Assembly (NCBI GenBank): GCA_030432025.1
Contig: JAUIIA010000001.1
Location: forward strand, 62,001 to 126,000
Direction of reading: 5' to 3'
Length of the DNA: 64,000 nucleotides
Origin: Alphaproteobacteria bacterium
Lineage (GTDB): Bacteria > Pseudomonadota > Alphaproteobacteria > Micavibrionales > Micavibrionaceae
Made by a program: the position numbers and the translations under genes
Notes under the pieces: model-generated
Told to the model about the DNA's origin: nothing
Database searches by the model: none
What the model saw: the letters and a program-made list of their open reading frames with translations, nothing else
Part shown: positions 42,332 through 51,274 of the stretch, one piece after another
Layout of the letters: each line of letters starts with the position of its first letter
How positions within the stretch are numbered: position 1 is the stretch's first letter

Positions 42332-45300
42332 TTAACGCCCTGCCTCATACGCCATGGCATATTCTTTTGCGGCTTTTTCGGTCAGATATTGGCCCCAGAT
42401 TTCATTCTGCTTGTCGAGTTGGTCACCAATTTTTTTGGTCACAGCCCCAACGCCGTCAGCAATATGCCCATATGAGTGCTGAATTACTTGTCCGGGTTTT
42501 GTTTCCAGCCCGTACATTAATGCGGGCTTGATGCCGCGCTTGTAACCAAATCCCGTTGCGGCACCGGAGAACAGCAGGCCGATACCTGTGCCGATATGCA
42601 CACCCACAATGTCTTCCCAGAAATTGAAATTCAGGAATGTCGCAATAGTCGTGCTGCCGGATAAGCCACCGCCTGTGATACCGGATACCGCATCGGTAAA
42701 CTCATTGCCCGCGCCGCCCATATCCAGCCCGACACATGCTGCGGCAACGCCGGAGCCAATGATCATGTTGCGTTTAGTGAATACACGGTCCGTTCCACGG
42801 CGAAGCGTTTTGGCACTACCGACCATACCGCCCCACATATTAGTAGCCGCAATTTTGCCTCTTGCGGCCAGATGCCCGCTAAGTTTTAACGGATCATCCC
42901 CCTCTCCGCGCATCGCCGCTCTGCTTTCCTCTTTCGCATTGTCACGACGCTCGATGCCAACAGTTGTGTTTGCGCTGCGCATCAACCGTTTAAAGGCTTC
43001 TTTATCGGGTGCCGCCTTAAATAGGGCATCGTATATCTCTGACTTACCGCCGCGATAGCGTAGTTCGGAGGCTAAAATATATTCAGCATGTTGGTCTAAA
43101 GCCTGCGTCAGCGCCTCAGCATTGCCATCTGTTCTATACGCATTCATTGCGCCAATGACGTCTTGTGTGGCTTCGACTAATGGTTCTACGTGCCATTTTT
43201 CATGCGCCATAAGATGCTCGGCGACATGCACCATCATATGATCGAACTTGTGCAAAGCCTGCATGGTCGGGCGTAAATTTTCCGCGGAAATCGTGAATTC
43301 CCGACGTAATCCGTCAATCGCCGGTTTTTTGAGCTGATCGATCACAATTGTTCCGTTATACGGCTCGATATCTATCGGTAAATCGCCTTCAATCACGGCT
43401 CTTATTTCCGCCGCTTCTGCTATTTTTTCTGCGATGCGTTCAGCCTGAACAGGCGAAAAGTCACCATCATATTGAGGCATGATTTCTTGCCTCGCAGACA
43501 GCGCCGCCAGATGATCTGATAACGGCGTTTTCGGTTTACGGGATACCGTCTCCGCAACGCCTGACCCTGCCTGGACAGCCAGATCGGTCACGGGACCTGC
43601 TAATTCAAACAACTTACTGAAACCCCGCGGCCCGTGGTCGTACCCGCGGGAAAATGCCCACATCCAGAATGCGGCATGCGAGACATTCTGGAACATATTG
43701 ACTGCAAATAAATTGTCAGCAAGCGGTTCAACAACGGCTTCCGCGCCGGCACCAAAAGCGGTTTCCGGATTGGTCGGCAAACCCGCCAGATGATAGCCAT
43801 CCTGAATGGTTGATTGCAGCCAGCCCATAAATTGGTAGGTCGGGCCGGTAATGAAATTGGCATTGGCGAAGTGTTTGTACAGCTCGTAACCGCTTAAGGG
43901 CGAAAATTTCAGGTCCCAGTGATATGGCTGATCCCCGAAAACATCGCTAGGGATCAAATCACAATCGACGGGAATATCGACCAGTTCACCCAGCTCATTG
44001 ATCATCGGCATGGTACAGCTCGGGTCGCCGCCTTTCATATAGATCAAGACGGAGGCAAGCGTTACGAAGGCGGTCGCGATTTTGGGATCTTCACGGATAA
44101 AGTTCACAACATCACCCGCAAAATCAATGAAAGTCTCACCCCCTGCTTCTAGTGGCGCATTGATAGCACCGCGAACTTTGTCGCCAAATGTTCCGGGTTT
44201 ACCTGCATATTTCTGTAGTGTTTTAAGGGTATCGCGCTGTTCCTCACTCAAGAATTTCTCATCCAGATCAACACCGGCCACACTTGCGTTTTGGAACCGC
44301 TCGCGTAGCTCGGATATACCCTCTCGCTGATAGGCTATTTGTTCATTTTCAGGATCTTTTAGCTCCTGCTTTGCCAAGCCGTTATCGAGAGCAGCAAACA
44401 TCCCATCCGAGAATGAAAGCAGAGAATAAAACTCGGTCGCCAGAGCCTCCATTTGCGCAGGTGTGACGTCGTCTTGTTGCAGGTAAGTGTTGGCTACGGC
44501 CATAAAGACCGAAATCTCTTTATTGAGGCCCTCCAGAGGGGAAGCATGGCGGTCTGTGAAATTGTAGCGTGTCCATGCTTTGCGCATAAATTCCGAATTG
44601 ACGATCGGGCTGAGTGCGGATGTCGCCGTCATCAATTGTGAAAGCTGTTCCGATTTGGAAACGCGGGGATCGTCTAGCAATGGTGAGTGCAGGCAATTTT
44701 GCACCCGCTCTTCGACGGATTTCAGCTTTTCCTGTACGCCCTCTTCAAACTCGACATTATCAATCAGCTTCCCAATATCGTGTTCTTTTGTGCCTTGGCA
44801 GAAACGTTCCAGTTCCGCGCCGCTCAAGACAATAGTCCCTGTCCTTTCAGCGTAGCGGTCGTCAGTCGCGCTGTTTAAAACAGAACGGAAAGTTTCTTCG
44901 AGCTTGCGTTGGTGGTAACCCGCACGACTATCTATTTCTTGCAGTTCAATTATGAAGCCTTGCTCGGGGTCAAAATGCGTGTTTGGGATAGCGCTAATTT
45001 TGCTTTCAGGATTGCCGAACTCGACTTCACTGCGCCAGGTATCTTCATCACGCATCGCTTGTTCGGTTGCGGCATGGCATTCCGCAGTTTCCTTATCCAG
45101 ACTTTCTTCCTCATCAGGCGGAATTTCGACCGACCCTGTGACGGCAAACCGAAGCAGCCGATGAACATCTGTGCGGTCTTCGTGAATGGCCGCTTCCTGC
45201 TCTGTGATCTGATTAACGCGGGCACGAAATCCTTTGGGTTTTTCGATATCTTGATAAGGATGCGCCAAAGTCGCCCGTACAGGCTGATGTATGAATTCCG

Positions 45301-45508
45301 AGAATTCGCGCAAAGCTTTTAAATCAAGCGTATTACCATCCCGAGCGATGTAATCGGGACAAACCGTGCTTAAGTCCAGAGTTTCTGAATTGCTCTCAAC
45401 TTCGAACCGGCGCGCGCCTTGATGACGCACGCGCAGCCCGTATTGATCTAAAGCTGATTGTAAATGGCCGGGTAAAGCATAGTTCCCAGCCAATCCGAGA
45501 GTATGCAT
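42332..45508 (-). CDS. Hypothetical giant protein (1058 residues) of an iron-controlled operon
   Basis: Large protein without signal peptide, not recognised. The N-terminal 450 residues are charged and helical. Around 455-480 a hydrophobic stretch (ATAFVTLASVLIYMKGGDPS) starts a membrane-associated middle part with Cys-containing loops (GDPSCTMPMINEL, PVDCDLIP). Residues 690-800 include a His-rich segment, HKFDHMMVHVAEHLMAHEKW with a following H, that resembles a metal site but is not a clean HExxH. Gly-rich hydrophobic stretches near the C-terminus (MIIGSGVAAACVGLDMGGAG, GIGLLFSGAATGFGY) look like membrane-inserting hairpins. Its ATG overlaps the preceding secreted-protein gene by one base. 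Fur-like palindromes precede the operon. A colicin-like or surface role is possible, but nothing proves it. Confidence 0.6.
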   Translation of the reverse strand: MHTLGLAGNYALPGHLQSALDQYGLRVRHQGARRFEVESNSETLDLSTVCPDYIARDGNTLDLKALREFSEFIHQPVRATLAHPYQDIEKPKGFRARVNQITEQEAAIHEDRTDVHRLLRFAVTGSVEIPPDEEESLDKETAECHAATEQAMRDEDTWRSEVEFGNPESKISAIPNTHFDPEQGFIIELQEIDSRAGYHQRKLEETFRSVLNSATDDRYAERTGTIVLSGAELERFCQGTKEHDIGKLIDNVEFEEGVQEKLKSVEERVQNCLHSPLLDDPRVSKSEQLSQLMTATSALSPIVNSEFMRKAWTRYNFTDRHASPLEGLNKEISVFMAVANTYLQQDDVTPAQMEALATEFYSLLSFSDGMFAALDNGLAKQELKDPENEQIAYQREGISELRERFQNASVAGVDLDEKFLSEEQRDTLKTLQKYAGKPGTFGDKVRGAINAPLEAGGETFIDFAGDVVNFIREDPKIATAFVTLASVLIYMKGGDPSCTMPMINELGELVDIPVDCDLIPSDVFGDQPYHWDLKFSPLSGYELYKHFANANFITGPTYQFMGWLQSTIQDGYHLAGLPTNPETAFGAGAEAVVEPLADNLFAVNMFQNVSHAAFWMWAFSRGYDHGPRGFSKLFELAGPVTDLAVQAGSGVAETVSRKPKTPLSDHLAALSARQEIMPQYDGDFSPVQAERIAEKIAEAAEIRAVIEGDLPIDIEPYNGTIVIDQLKKPAIDGLRREFTISAENLRPTMQALHKFDHMMVHVAEHLMAHEKWHVEPLVEATQDVIGAMNAYRTDGNAEALTQALDQHAEYILASELRYRGGKSEIYDALFKAAPDKEAFKRLMRSANTTVGIERRDNAKEESRAAMRGEGDDPLKLSGHLAARGKIAATNMWGGMVGSAKTLRRGTDRVFTKRNMIIGSGVAAACVGLDMGGAGNEFTDAVSGITGGGLSGSTTIATFLNFNFWEDIVGVHIGTGIGLLFSGAATGFGYKRGIKPALMYGLETKPGQVIQHSYGHIADGVGAVTKKIGDQLDKQNEIWGQYLTEKAAKEYAMAYEAGR

Positions 45509-46083
45509 TATCTGTCACGTGTCCAGTCAGGGTGGATACCTTTAGTCCCGCCTGCAATGTTTCGCAGTTCGGAAATTTTCACGCCGTGATCGGAATGTTG
45601 ATCGATACAGATATTGGCCGCATCGCGCAAAGTTTCGATTGTAATGCCGTGCTGGGGCGCCAAGTGCGTGTTAATGGCACCGTTCAAACCACGAGGGTCC
45701 AGCTGTCCTTGCCAAGCTTGAATACGTCCCAGAGCGGTACCCGGCGCATTGCCACTTGCCCTATCCAGATCCTCAAGGGCACGGCGTGTGTAATCGGTTT
45801 CTGCGTTGAACTGCATCGCAAAGCCGTTTGTCGGAATGGCGTCTCCGCGCACCAGACGGTCGCCGCTTCGCAGCAACAGATCACAGTCAACCGCTACATC
45901 GCGTGTGGTGCTAAAACCAGGACGTGGAAACAGAAACTTCATCGGCACGTCTTCCATGACGAACTCGGCATTTTCCATCTTATCCCAACCATGAATTGTC
46001 TGGCTTTGTGCTTTTGCCGGCTCTGATCCGCTTGCGAACGTTAGTGCGGCAGCGGCCAGAATTGCTGGTGCATTTTTCAACAT
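45508..46083 (-). CDS. Hypothetical secreted protein, first gene of an iron-controlled operon
   Basis: Protein of 191 residues with a signal peptide (APAILAAAALTFASGSEPAK, cleaved after AKA). The mature part has two cysteines (VAVDCDLLLRSGDRLVRGD and AANICIDQHSDHGVKISEL) that may pair, and no known motif. It is the first gene of the leftward operon with the 1058-residue protein and two small proteins, 40 bases downstream of a perfect Fur-like palindrome. Its stop overlaps the next start (TAATG). Confidence 0.65.
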   Translation of the reverse strand: MLKNAPAILAAAALTFASGSEPAKAQSQTIHGWDKMENAEFVMEDVPMKFLFPRPGFSTTRDVAVDCDLLLRSGDRLVRGDAIPTNGFAMQFNAETDYTRRALEDLDRASGNAPGTALGRIQAWQGQLDPRGLNGAINTHLAPQHGITIETLRDAANICIDQHSDHGVKISELRNIAGGTKGIHPDWTRDR

Positions 46084-46124
46084 TTTACTCTTTCCTTTTC
46101 TTTAAAAACATACTTAACTGCAAA

Positions 46125-46139
46125 TGATTCTCAGAATCA
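46125..46139. promoter_or_regulatory. Fur-like palindrome upstream of the leftward operon
   Basis: TGATTCT-C-AGAATCA is a perfect 7-1-7 palindrome and is followed by an overlapping AGAATCATTCTCATT. It lies 41 bases from the - strand start at 46083. Confidence 0.65.
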
Positions 46140-46190
46140 TTCTCATTTAAGTTGACTCTGATATACGCACCGATTAAGTATGTCAATTAA

Positions 46191-46205
46191 GAATGAGACT
46201 CATTC
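46191..46205. promoter_or_regulatory. Fur-like palindrome upstream of the rightward small gene
   Basis: GAATGAG-A-CTCATTC is a second perfect 7-1-7 palindrome, followed by GCAAT as in the hemP distal box. It lies 37 bases before the + strand ATG at 46243. Confidence 0.65.
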
Positions 46206-46242
46206 GCAATTTAATTTCCAACTTCTTCTAAGGGGAAAAAAT

Positions 46243-46500
46243 ATGGCCGCTCCTGCAGCTAAAGAGCATTTTTTCAGCGCCGCAAACTTGATGTGGGCCG
46301 CGATAGGTTTAGCAATTGGATTCTACATGGAGGCTTGGGCGCTGACCCCCGGTGGGCAGGAGTTTTTTGCCGGAATGGCAGAGAAACTCGGCATGCTTGA
46401 GCCGTTAACGGCAACGCCCGGTGTGAATGAGGTTGCTCTGGCTTCTACGGATACTGCGGCATTAGGACTTGCGGAAGGTGCCGAAGTTTTAAGCTTTTAG
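46243..46500 (+). CDS. Hypothetical small membrane protein under Fur-like control
   Basis: Protein of 85 residues with one transmembrane helix (NLMWAAIGLAIGFYMEAWAL) and a long Ala/Thr/Glu-rich tail (LEPLTATPGVNEVALASTDT). An AAGGGG site precedes the ATG at 46243; an earlier in-frame ATG at 46180 would place the Fur-like palindrome inside the gene. It is divergent from the operon with the 1058-residue protein, and the shared regulatory region suggests a shared role. No family is recognised. Confidence 0.65.
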   Translation: MAAPAAKEHFFSAANLMWAAIGLAIGFYMEAWALTPGGQEFFAGMAEKLGMLEPLTATPGVNEVALASTDTAALGLAEGAEVLSF

Positions 46501-46523
46501 CAGTCCAGTGCTCCCTCCCCCAC

Positions 46524-46865
46524 TTACCGTTTGGGCAGCTCGTTGGCTTCAAGAAATTCTCTGGTTTCCTTATGGGGCATCCCTTCTAACCTTACACAAT
46601 AAGGTAGACCGCCACTTCTTTCCACACGCGCAAAGCCGAAGGGAAAAGAACGTAAATTTGTTTGGCATGCCGCGAAGGTACTGTAATTAGCTTGGTTAGG
46701 CCATAATTCACGTGCGTAAGGCGTGCCCGTATCATTACATCCGTCATTATAGTGAACACAGGTCGACTGGAATATCTCCTGCTCCCGCTTCTGGTATTCC
46801 GCATCAAACGACATAACATTCTGATAGGTATAGCTTTCCATTATGACCGGGATCAAAACAAGCAA
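46524..46865 (-). CDS. Hypothetical protein with probable frameshifted start
   Basis: Frame of 113 codons with a Cys-containing middle (STCVHYNDGCNDTGTPYARE, AACQTNLRSFPFGFAR) that looks extracytoplasmic and disulfide-bonded. The frame has no good start: it opens with TTG at 46865, or with ATG at 46841. An ATG at 46888 followed by six A is one base out of frame; with seven A it would give MKKIIIIGLLVLIPVIMESY, a normal signal anchor. So the gene is either inactivated by a one-base loss in the A-run, phase-variable, or affected by a sequencing error. Function unknown. Confidence 0.5.
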   Translation of the reverse strand: MLVLIPVIMESYTYQNVMSFDAEYQKREQEIFQSTCVHYNDGCNDTGTPYARELWPNQANYSTFAACQTNLRSFPFGFARVERSGGLPYCVRLEGMPHKETREFLEANELPKR

Positions 46866-46947
46866 TCCTATGATGATAATTTTTTCATGAAATCCGCGTT
46901 ATTTCTGCTCTTTTTCGAATGTAACGATGAACTATTGCGATCAAGGA

Positions 46948-47511
46948 TCAAATGATGTGGAGGTGATCTAAAAGAATTTTAGAACCGATCAGCATCAAAC
47001 CGATACCCCCCAAACGTTCCGCGTATACGCCAATTTTATTACCTATAAAGTAGCCGGCCATCATCCCGAAAGTCACCATGGTAAATGTCGCCATCCCGAT
47101 AGACAAAGCGGCAATGATGATGTTGTGATCAACAAAAGCTAGACTGATACCAATAGCAAACGCATCAATGCTGGTCGCTAATGCAGTCAAAATGAGCACG
47201 ATCGGACTTGAAGCCTTCAGCTCGGCATCATCCGGTTTGTCTTGAAAGCTTTCATATATAAATTTCAGGCCGATGCCGAATAAAATGACGAACGCCACCC
47301 AATGATCAATTTCTTTGATAAAGCTACTGGCGACCAATCCGGCAAACCACCCTAAAAGCGGGGTAATAGCCTCAACAGTGCCAAACACCGCACCAACCTT
47401 GAGCGCTTCCAGAATATTCGGTTTTTGACTTTTGGTACCCTTGCTTAGTGATACCGCAAAAGCATCCGTGGACATGCTAAAAGCCAATAAGCCGGAAGAA
47501 ATAAAACTCAT
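46948..47511 (-). CDS. mntP: Manganese efflux pump MntP
   Basis: Inner-membrane exporter of 187 residues with six helices in two homologous halves. The signature acidic residues are in SMSTDAFAVSLSKG (helix 1) and ATSIDAFAIGISLAF (helix 4), with GVAFGTVEAITPLLGW-type sequence in helix 2. MntP lowers cytoplasmic manganese. In other bacteria it is under MntR or a Mn riboswitch; I could not see a yybP-ykoY riboswitch in the 195 bases upstream. The gene separates the small hypothetical gene from the giant-protein operon. Confidence 0.93.
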   Translation of the reverse strand: MSFISSGLLAFSMSTDAFAVSLSKGTKSQKPNILEALKVGAVFGTVEAITPLLGWFAGLVASSFIKEIDHWVAFVILFGIGLKFIYESFQDKPDDAELKASSPIVLILTALATSIDAFAIGISLAFVDHNIIIAALSIGMATFTMVTFGMMAGYFIGNKIGVYAERLGGIGLMLIGSKILLDHLHII

Positions 47512-47591
47512 ATTGATACCCTGTTCAATTTTGACTTTTTATAGATACTCTCGGCAGAACAATAAAGAATTAAATATAAGGCTATGCTTAC

Positions 47592-47625
47592 AGCCCTAAC
47601 GGGAACCGGATTTTGAATCCGTCAA
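47592..47625 (-). other. tRNA-Leu(CAA)-like fragment or double hairpin
   Basis: On the - strand, GACGGATTCAAAATCCGG has the form of a tRNA-Leu anticodon arm with the CAA anticodon in a TTCAAAA loop. It is followed by TTCCCGTTAGGG, like a leucine-type variable arm. No acceptor stem or T-arm (GGTTCGA) is present, so it is not a functional tRNA. It may be a tRNA remnant left by an integration event, or simply two adjacent hairpins. It lies between mntP and the end of the giant-protein operon. Confidence 0.3.
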
Positions 47626-47706
47626 GTTTAAATATAAACCACTGAAGTGATTGAATAATTCTTCTTCTTAAATTTTAGTGTGCAGTAAAGCGTGACGTTT
47701 TTAGCA

Positions 47707-50700
47707 CTAATAAGAGGTGACAACCTCAAAGCGCTTGAACTCATCAAAGCTATTTTGGTTTTTACGCTTGGCAAACATCTGGGCCTTAGCATGTGTGGCG
47801 ATTTGCTCCGCAACCTCCGTATCCGTTTCGCCGCTTGTAACATCAAGGTTTGTATAACGGCGATCATTCAATGCGTAAGGGTTTGAGCCTGCAATCCGAA
47901 CATCATCATGGGCTTTGAATGCGCGGTCCGTGTCCGTTTTCGGTGTGCTCTCAGTCGCTTTATATTTACGACGGTGATTGAGATTGATGTCGAGGGAGAT
48001 TTCTTCGTATTTCTGCTCCAGATCAATACTGTTGCCGAAATCGATATTATCATTCTCGAATGTCAGTCCGGCTTCCATTTTCTCAAAGGACGGGGCGGAG
48101 ACTTTTTCGTTGTCATCCATCGTGAAGTAGTTGCCCGGCGCGAACCAATCCTTCAGGAACTTCTCTTTGTTGGGAGCCTCCTCCTGGCTACCTATAAAGA
48201 TTTTTTCGATCTCGAATGTGGTATCGCCTTCAATCGTGCCGTGACTGAACTCCTCCAATTCCACATTCAGGGGAGCTATACGTTGTGTCACCTCAATCGT
48301 GGTGAACGGCGAGACAGGCTGTTCAGCACTGTCCTGTCTTTCGCGCAGCAGAACATAAGACGTTCCTTTATCCTCGGGCGTCCCCCAGTTCTTTCTGTCT
48401 GTCAGGGCTTGATAGACAAGTTCGCCGACATTAAATACCTCGGGAGGTTTCTTGGCTTCATCGCCCAGCGTAATCTCTAGATTAATCTGCTTTTTCAACT
48501 TAAGGATTTCAAACTGCGCAAAGCCTACAATTTCAAACGGACTTGGCCCCGTCATATCCGCGCTAACCTCAACCCCCATAAGGGTGACAGATCCGGCTTT
48601 CACACATACACCAAAGCCTGTATGGAAATCGAAGCCGAATGGCTGGATGCGGATGAGCGCATCCATCTCGATATACCCTTCAGCGCTGAATCCCGCGAAT
48701 TTAGCCCAAACATCCAAGCGCCCTCCCATTTGGAAGGTTTGTGATGTGATCGCGTGGTACAGTTTCAGGCTCACCCCCGCAATATCCTCGCCGCCTTTAC
48801 TGATTTTTATTTCCGCTGTGACACGCCGCAGGTCGGGGAAGCCCGCAGGCGGTTTGAATTTTGGATGGAACCCGCCCACGGAATATAAGAAATTCACCTT
48901 ACCGTTCAGATCAGCACGGAAAGCCATATCTCCGTACAAGGCGAAGAGGAATTTTGGCTGGCTTGTGTCCTCTTCCAGATCGCCAGTTTCATCATTCTTC
49001 TTAATCTGGATCAATTTAATTCCGGAATCACGCAACATGGCATCAACGGCAATTGTGCCGCCGGTCAGATCGAAAACGCCGAGAATATCCGCATTAAGTT
49101 CAACAACCGTAAAGGACCCTTCGCCTTGTGGTTGTGCCGGACCTGCATCTTGTACGCCTTCTATGGCCTTAAGAGGCGGCGGAATTTGTACATGTAACTG
49201 TCCCATCAGGATAATGCGCAACGGATCGGGAAACTCGATCATAATTCCCAGATCAATTTCACCGATCGCTTCAGATGCGGCTGTTTCGCCCCAAACAAAC
49301 TTTGCCATTAAACCTACGATGTATTGGTCTTTGCTGGCGGGGAATACGGCCCGAATATCATTCAAAATCCGCGGCGCGTTTTCGACCGGATTTTCGGGGA
49401 ACAGGATGGAATCCATTGCGCCCGCAATCATGCGTGCTCTTAAAGCCTCATCATCAAATGTGCGGTTGATCCCGACCAAACCTCCAATACCTTTCAGATA
49501 AAAGCCGAGCACAGGACCAAGGGGCGGGAAAGTGCTGAAGACACTTAAGAACAAAGACCAACCTTTCGAGCCGTCCGGCATTCTGGTCGTTAAAACACCG
49601 ATTGCGACCAGGCTGACCAGCTCGTTAATGACAAGCTCGCCTACGCCCGCGTATTCCATCCGTTCTTCATTGAATTCCAGATAGCCGCCACCTTTAACCA
49701 CGCCAGCTTTGACAAGCAACCCAAACCCGTTCGGTGGCTTAAACCCTAGCTTCATGTCCATCGGCCCAATCAGGCCATCGCCATCCTCCGCCGGATAAAG
49801 TTTGGCACGGACACCTACATCCTCCGCAATAAATTGTAATACTTTTAGATCAAGATCGCCGGAAACGGCAGCTTCTAGTTTCAGACCTTCAGGATCACCG
49901 GATAGGCCGATCCTGATTTTTTTCATATTGATCACGCCCAAATCGGCATTGATCGGGATAATAACCTCGAACCCTGCGCCGCCAGTAAATGCAAAACCAT
50001 CAATGGAGGACCAGTTAAACCCGGCATCACCGGTGATCATTAACTCGTTATCACCCATAATTTTGGAGATAAAATTATCGCCATCGCCGGGATTGATAAT
50101 GATGCGAATGGCTTGCCCGTCCTCGTGAACCGTTTTTCCCGACAAACAAATTTCCGGCGGTCCGTCACCGGCATTCAACTTTATCGAGCATTCAAAGCCG
50201 GCAAGCTCCAATCGTGTGCCGTCTTTTTTACCGATAAGAACCAGCGGGGTCTCCGGCTGGCACGAAAGTTTTATCTCCGTATCAAAAGTGGGGGTGTTTG
50301 AATCAAGCTGGACGCCATCGGGATTCAACAGAAGCGCGGCGAGCCCGTCCAGATTTTGGGTGCTGCTGAGTGAAAGATACAGATCATCAGCCAATTCGGC
50401 TCTGGCTTCGACATCATTCTCGGCCGCAATTGTTAGGGCCAACCCGGATATTTCGTCATTCGGCGTGGCCGGGACAGGCGCAATAACAAGATCAGATTTG
50501 AAATATGATAGCCCCTCTTTCAGCCAACCATCGTACATAGTCACCGAGAGCTCTGACGCTGCATCAACATCGGTATTGCCGTAATATATTTCAGAAAGGT
50601 TGGCGCGCAGTTTCTGGTGTTTTGGATAAAAGCCTAATGCGTAGCAGAACCGTTCTATATTTTCGATTAAGTCTTCATGCTGTAGGTCTGTGCCCCACTG

Positions 50701-51273
50701 ATATTTATCCACCAGTGCGGCATCTGGGTCGCCTAAAAAAGCAGCCAGTTTATCAAAGTGCATTTTGCGTTGAATTGGAAGGTTTTCGCCGATTTCGATT
50801 TCTACGATTACACCTGCAAAATAGAACGCCTCATATAATATAGGGAGATGTAAATACAGCCATTTAAGCTGAAGGTATTCAGGCATCTCCAGCGCTATAT
50901 TTTCCCATGTTGACTGCAAATGCAGAGGATCAGGCAATTGCCCGATTTGGGATGTATTGACTGATTGCAAAGCCTTAATGCGATCAAAAACTCTATAGGC
51001 TGCGAGAATTACGGCTTCGACATCTTCCTCGCTGACAGTGTCTTCATCTTCGTTGTCTGAGGCCGCCGCGATAATATTTTTAACACGGGTTATGATGATG
51101 TTGATATCATCGCCAATCCCCAGCAACTCTTTGACCGCAGTATGCTGGTCTTCATTGAGCGTCACATCATGACCGAGGTCTTTAACCAGAGCGATCATGT
51201 CCCGTTTATCTTCAATCGCCATTGATAGTGGCGCAAAAAGGTCCTGAAAGAAGAAGGGTGCTGTTATAGCCAT
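47707..51273 (-). CDS. DUF6603-like giant protein (1188 residues)
   Basis: Large protein without signal peptide or clear transmembrane helix. The first 330 residues are helical. From about 340 to 990 it is a run of beta-rich repeats with alternating hydrophobic residues (GFEVIIPINADLGVINMKKI, LKLEAAVSGDLDLKVLQF, LGIMIEFPDPLRIILMGQLH, LNADILGVFDLTGGTIAVDA). In the middle is GFKPPNGFGLLVKAGVVKGG and PPLGPVLGFYLKGIGGLVGI with NRTFDDEALRAR, which I recognise as the DUF6603 pattern. The C-terminal 170 residues are polar. Such a long beta structure with amphipathic strands could form a groove or tube for lipids or polymers, but this is inference. It starts one base after the preceding stop and is the last gene of the operon. 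Confidence 0.75.
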   Translation of the reverse strand: MAITAPFFFQDLFAPLSMAIEDKRDMIALVKDLGHDVTLNEDQHTAVKELLGIGDDINIIITRVKNIIAAASDNEDEDTVSEEDVEAVILAAYRVFDRIKALQSVNTSQIGQLPDPLHLQSTWENIALEMPEYLQLKWLYLHLPILYEAFYFAGVIVEIEIGENLPIQRKMHFDKLAAFLGDPDAALVDKYQWGTDLQHEDLIENIERFCYALGFYPKHQKLRANLSEIYYGNTDVDAASELSVTMYDGWLKEGLSYFKSDLVIAPVPATPNDEISGLALTIAAENDVEARAELADDLYLSLSSTQNLDGLAALLLNPDGVQLDSNTPTFDTEIKLSCQPETPLVLIGKKDGTRLELAGFECSIKLNAGDGPPEICLSGKTVHEDGQAIRIIINPGDGDNFISKIMGDNELMITGDAGFNWSSIDGFAFTGGAGFEVIIPINADLGVINMKKIRIGLSGDPEGLKLEAAVSGDLDLKVLQFIAEDVGVRAKLYPAEDGDGLIGPMDMKLGFKPPNGFGLLVKAGVVKGGGYLEFNEERMEYAGVGELVINELVSLVAIGVLTTRMPDGSKGWSLFLSVFSTFPPLGPVLGFYLKGIGGLVGINRTFDDEALRARMIAGAMDSILFPENPVENAPRILNDIRAVFPASKDQYIVGLMAKFVWGETAASEAIGEIDLGIMIEFPDPLRIILMGQLHVQIPPPLKAIEGVQDAGPAQPQGEGSFTVVELNADILGVFDLTGGTIAVDAMLRDSGIKLIQIKKNDETGDLEEDTSQPKFLFALYGDMAFRADLNGKVNFLYSVGGFHPKFKPPAGFPDLRRVTAEIKISKGGEDIAGVSLKLYHAITSQTFQMGGRLDVWAKFAGFSAEGYIEMDALIRIQPFGFDFHTGFGVCVKAGSVTLMGVEVSADMTGPSPFEIVGFAQFEILKLKKQINLEITLGDEAKKPPEVFNVGELVYQALTDRKNWGTPEDKGTSYVLLRERQDSAEQPVSPFTTIEVTQRIAPLNVELEEFSHGTIEGDTTFEIEKIFIGSQEEAPNKEKFLKDWFAPGNYFTMDDNEKVSAPSFEKMEAGLTFENDNIDFGNSIDLEQKYEEISLDINLNHRRKYKATESTPKTDTDRAFKAHDDVRIAGSNPYALNDRRYTNLDVTSGETDTEVAEQIATHAKAQMFAKRKNQNSFDEFKRFEVVTSY

Positions 51274-51274
51274 A

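Noticed and set aside
47592-47625. Functional tRNA-Leu gene
   Set aside because: The acceptor stem, D-arm and T-arm are absent around the anticodon-like arm.
47512-47706. Possible Mn riboswitch (yybP-ykoY) upstream of mntP
   Set aside because: I could not find the conserved core of that riboswitch on the - strand; only the tRNA-like hairpins are visible.
48452-49501. 349-codon + strand open frame
   Set aside because: It lies wholly opposite the DUF6603-like gene, has Ser/Pro/Arg-rich composition typical of antisense frames, and no ribosome site or family match.
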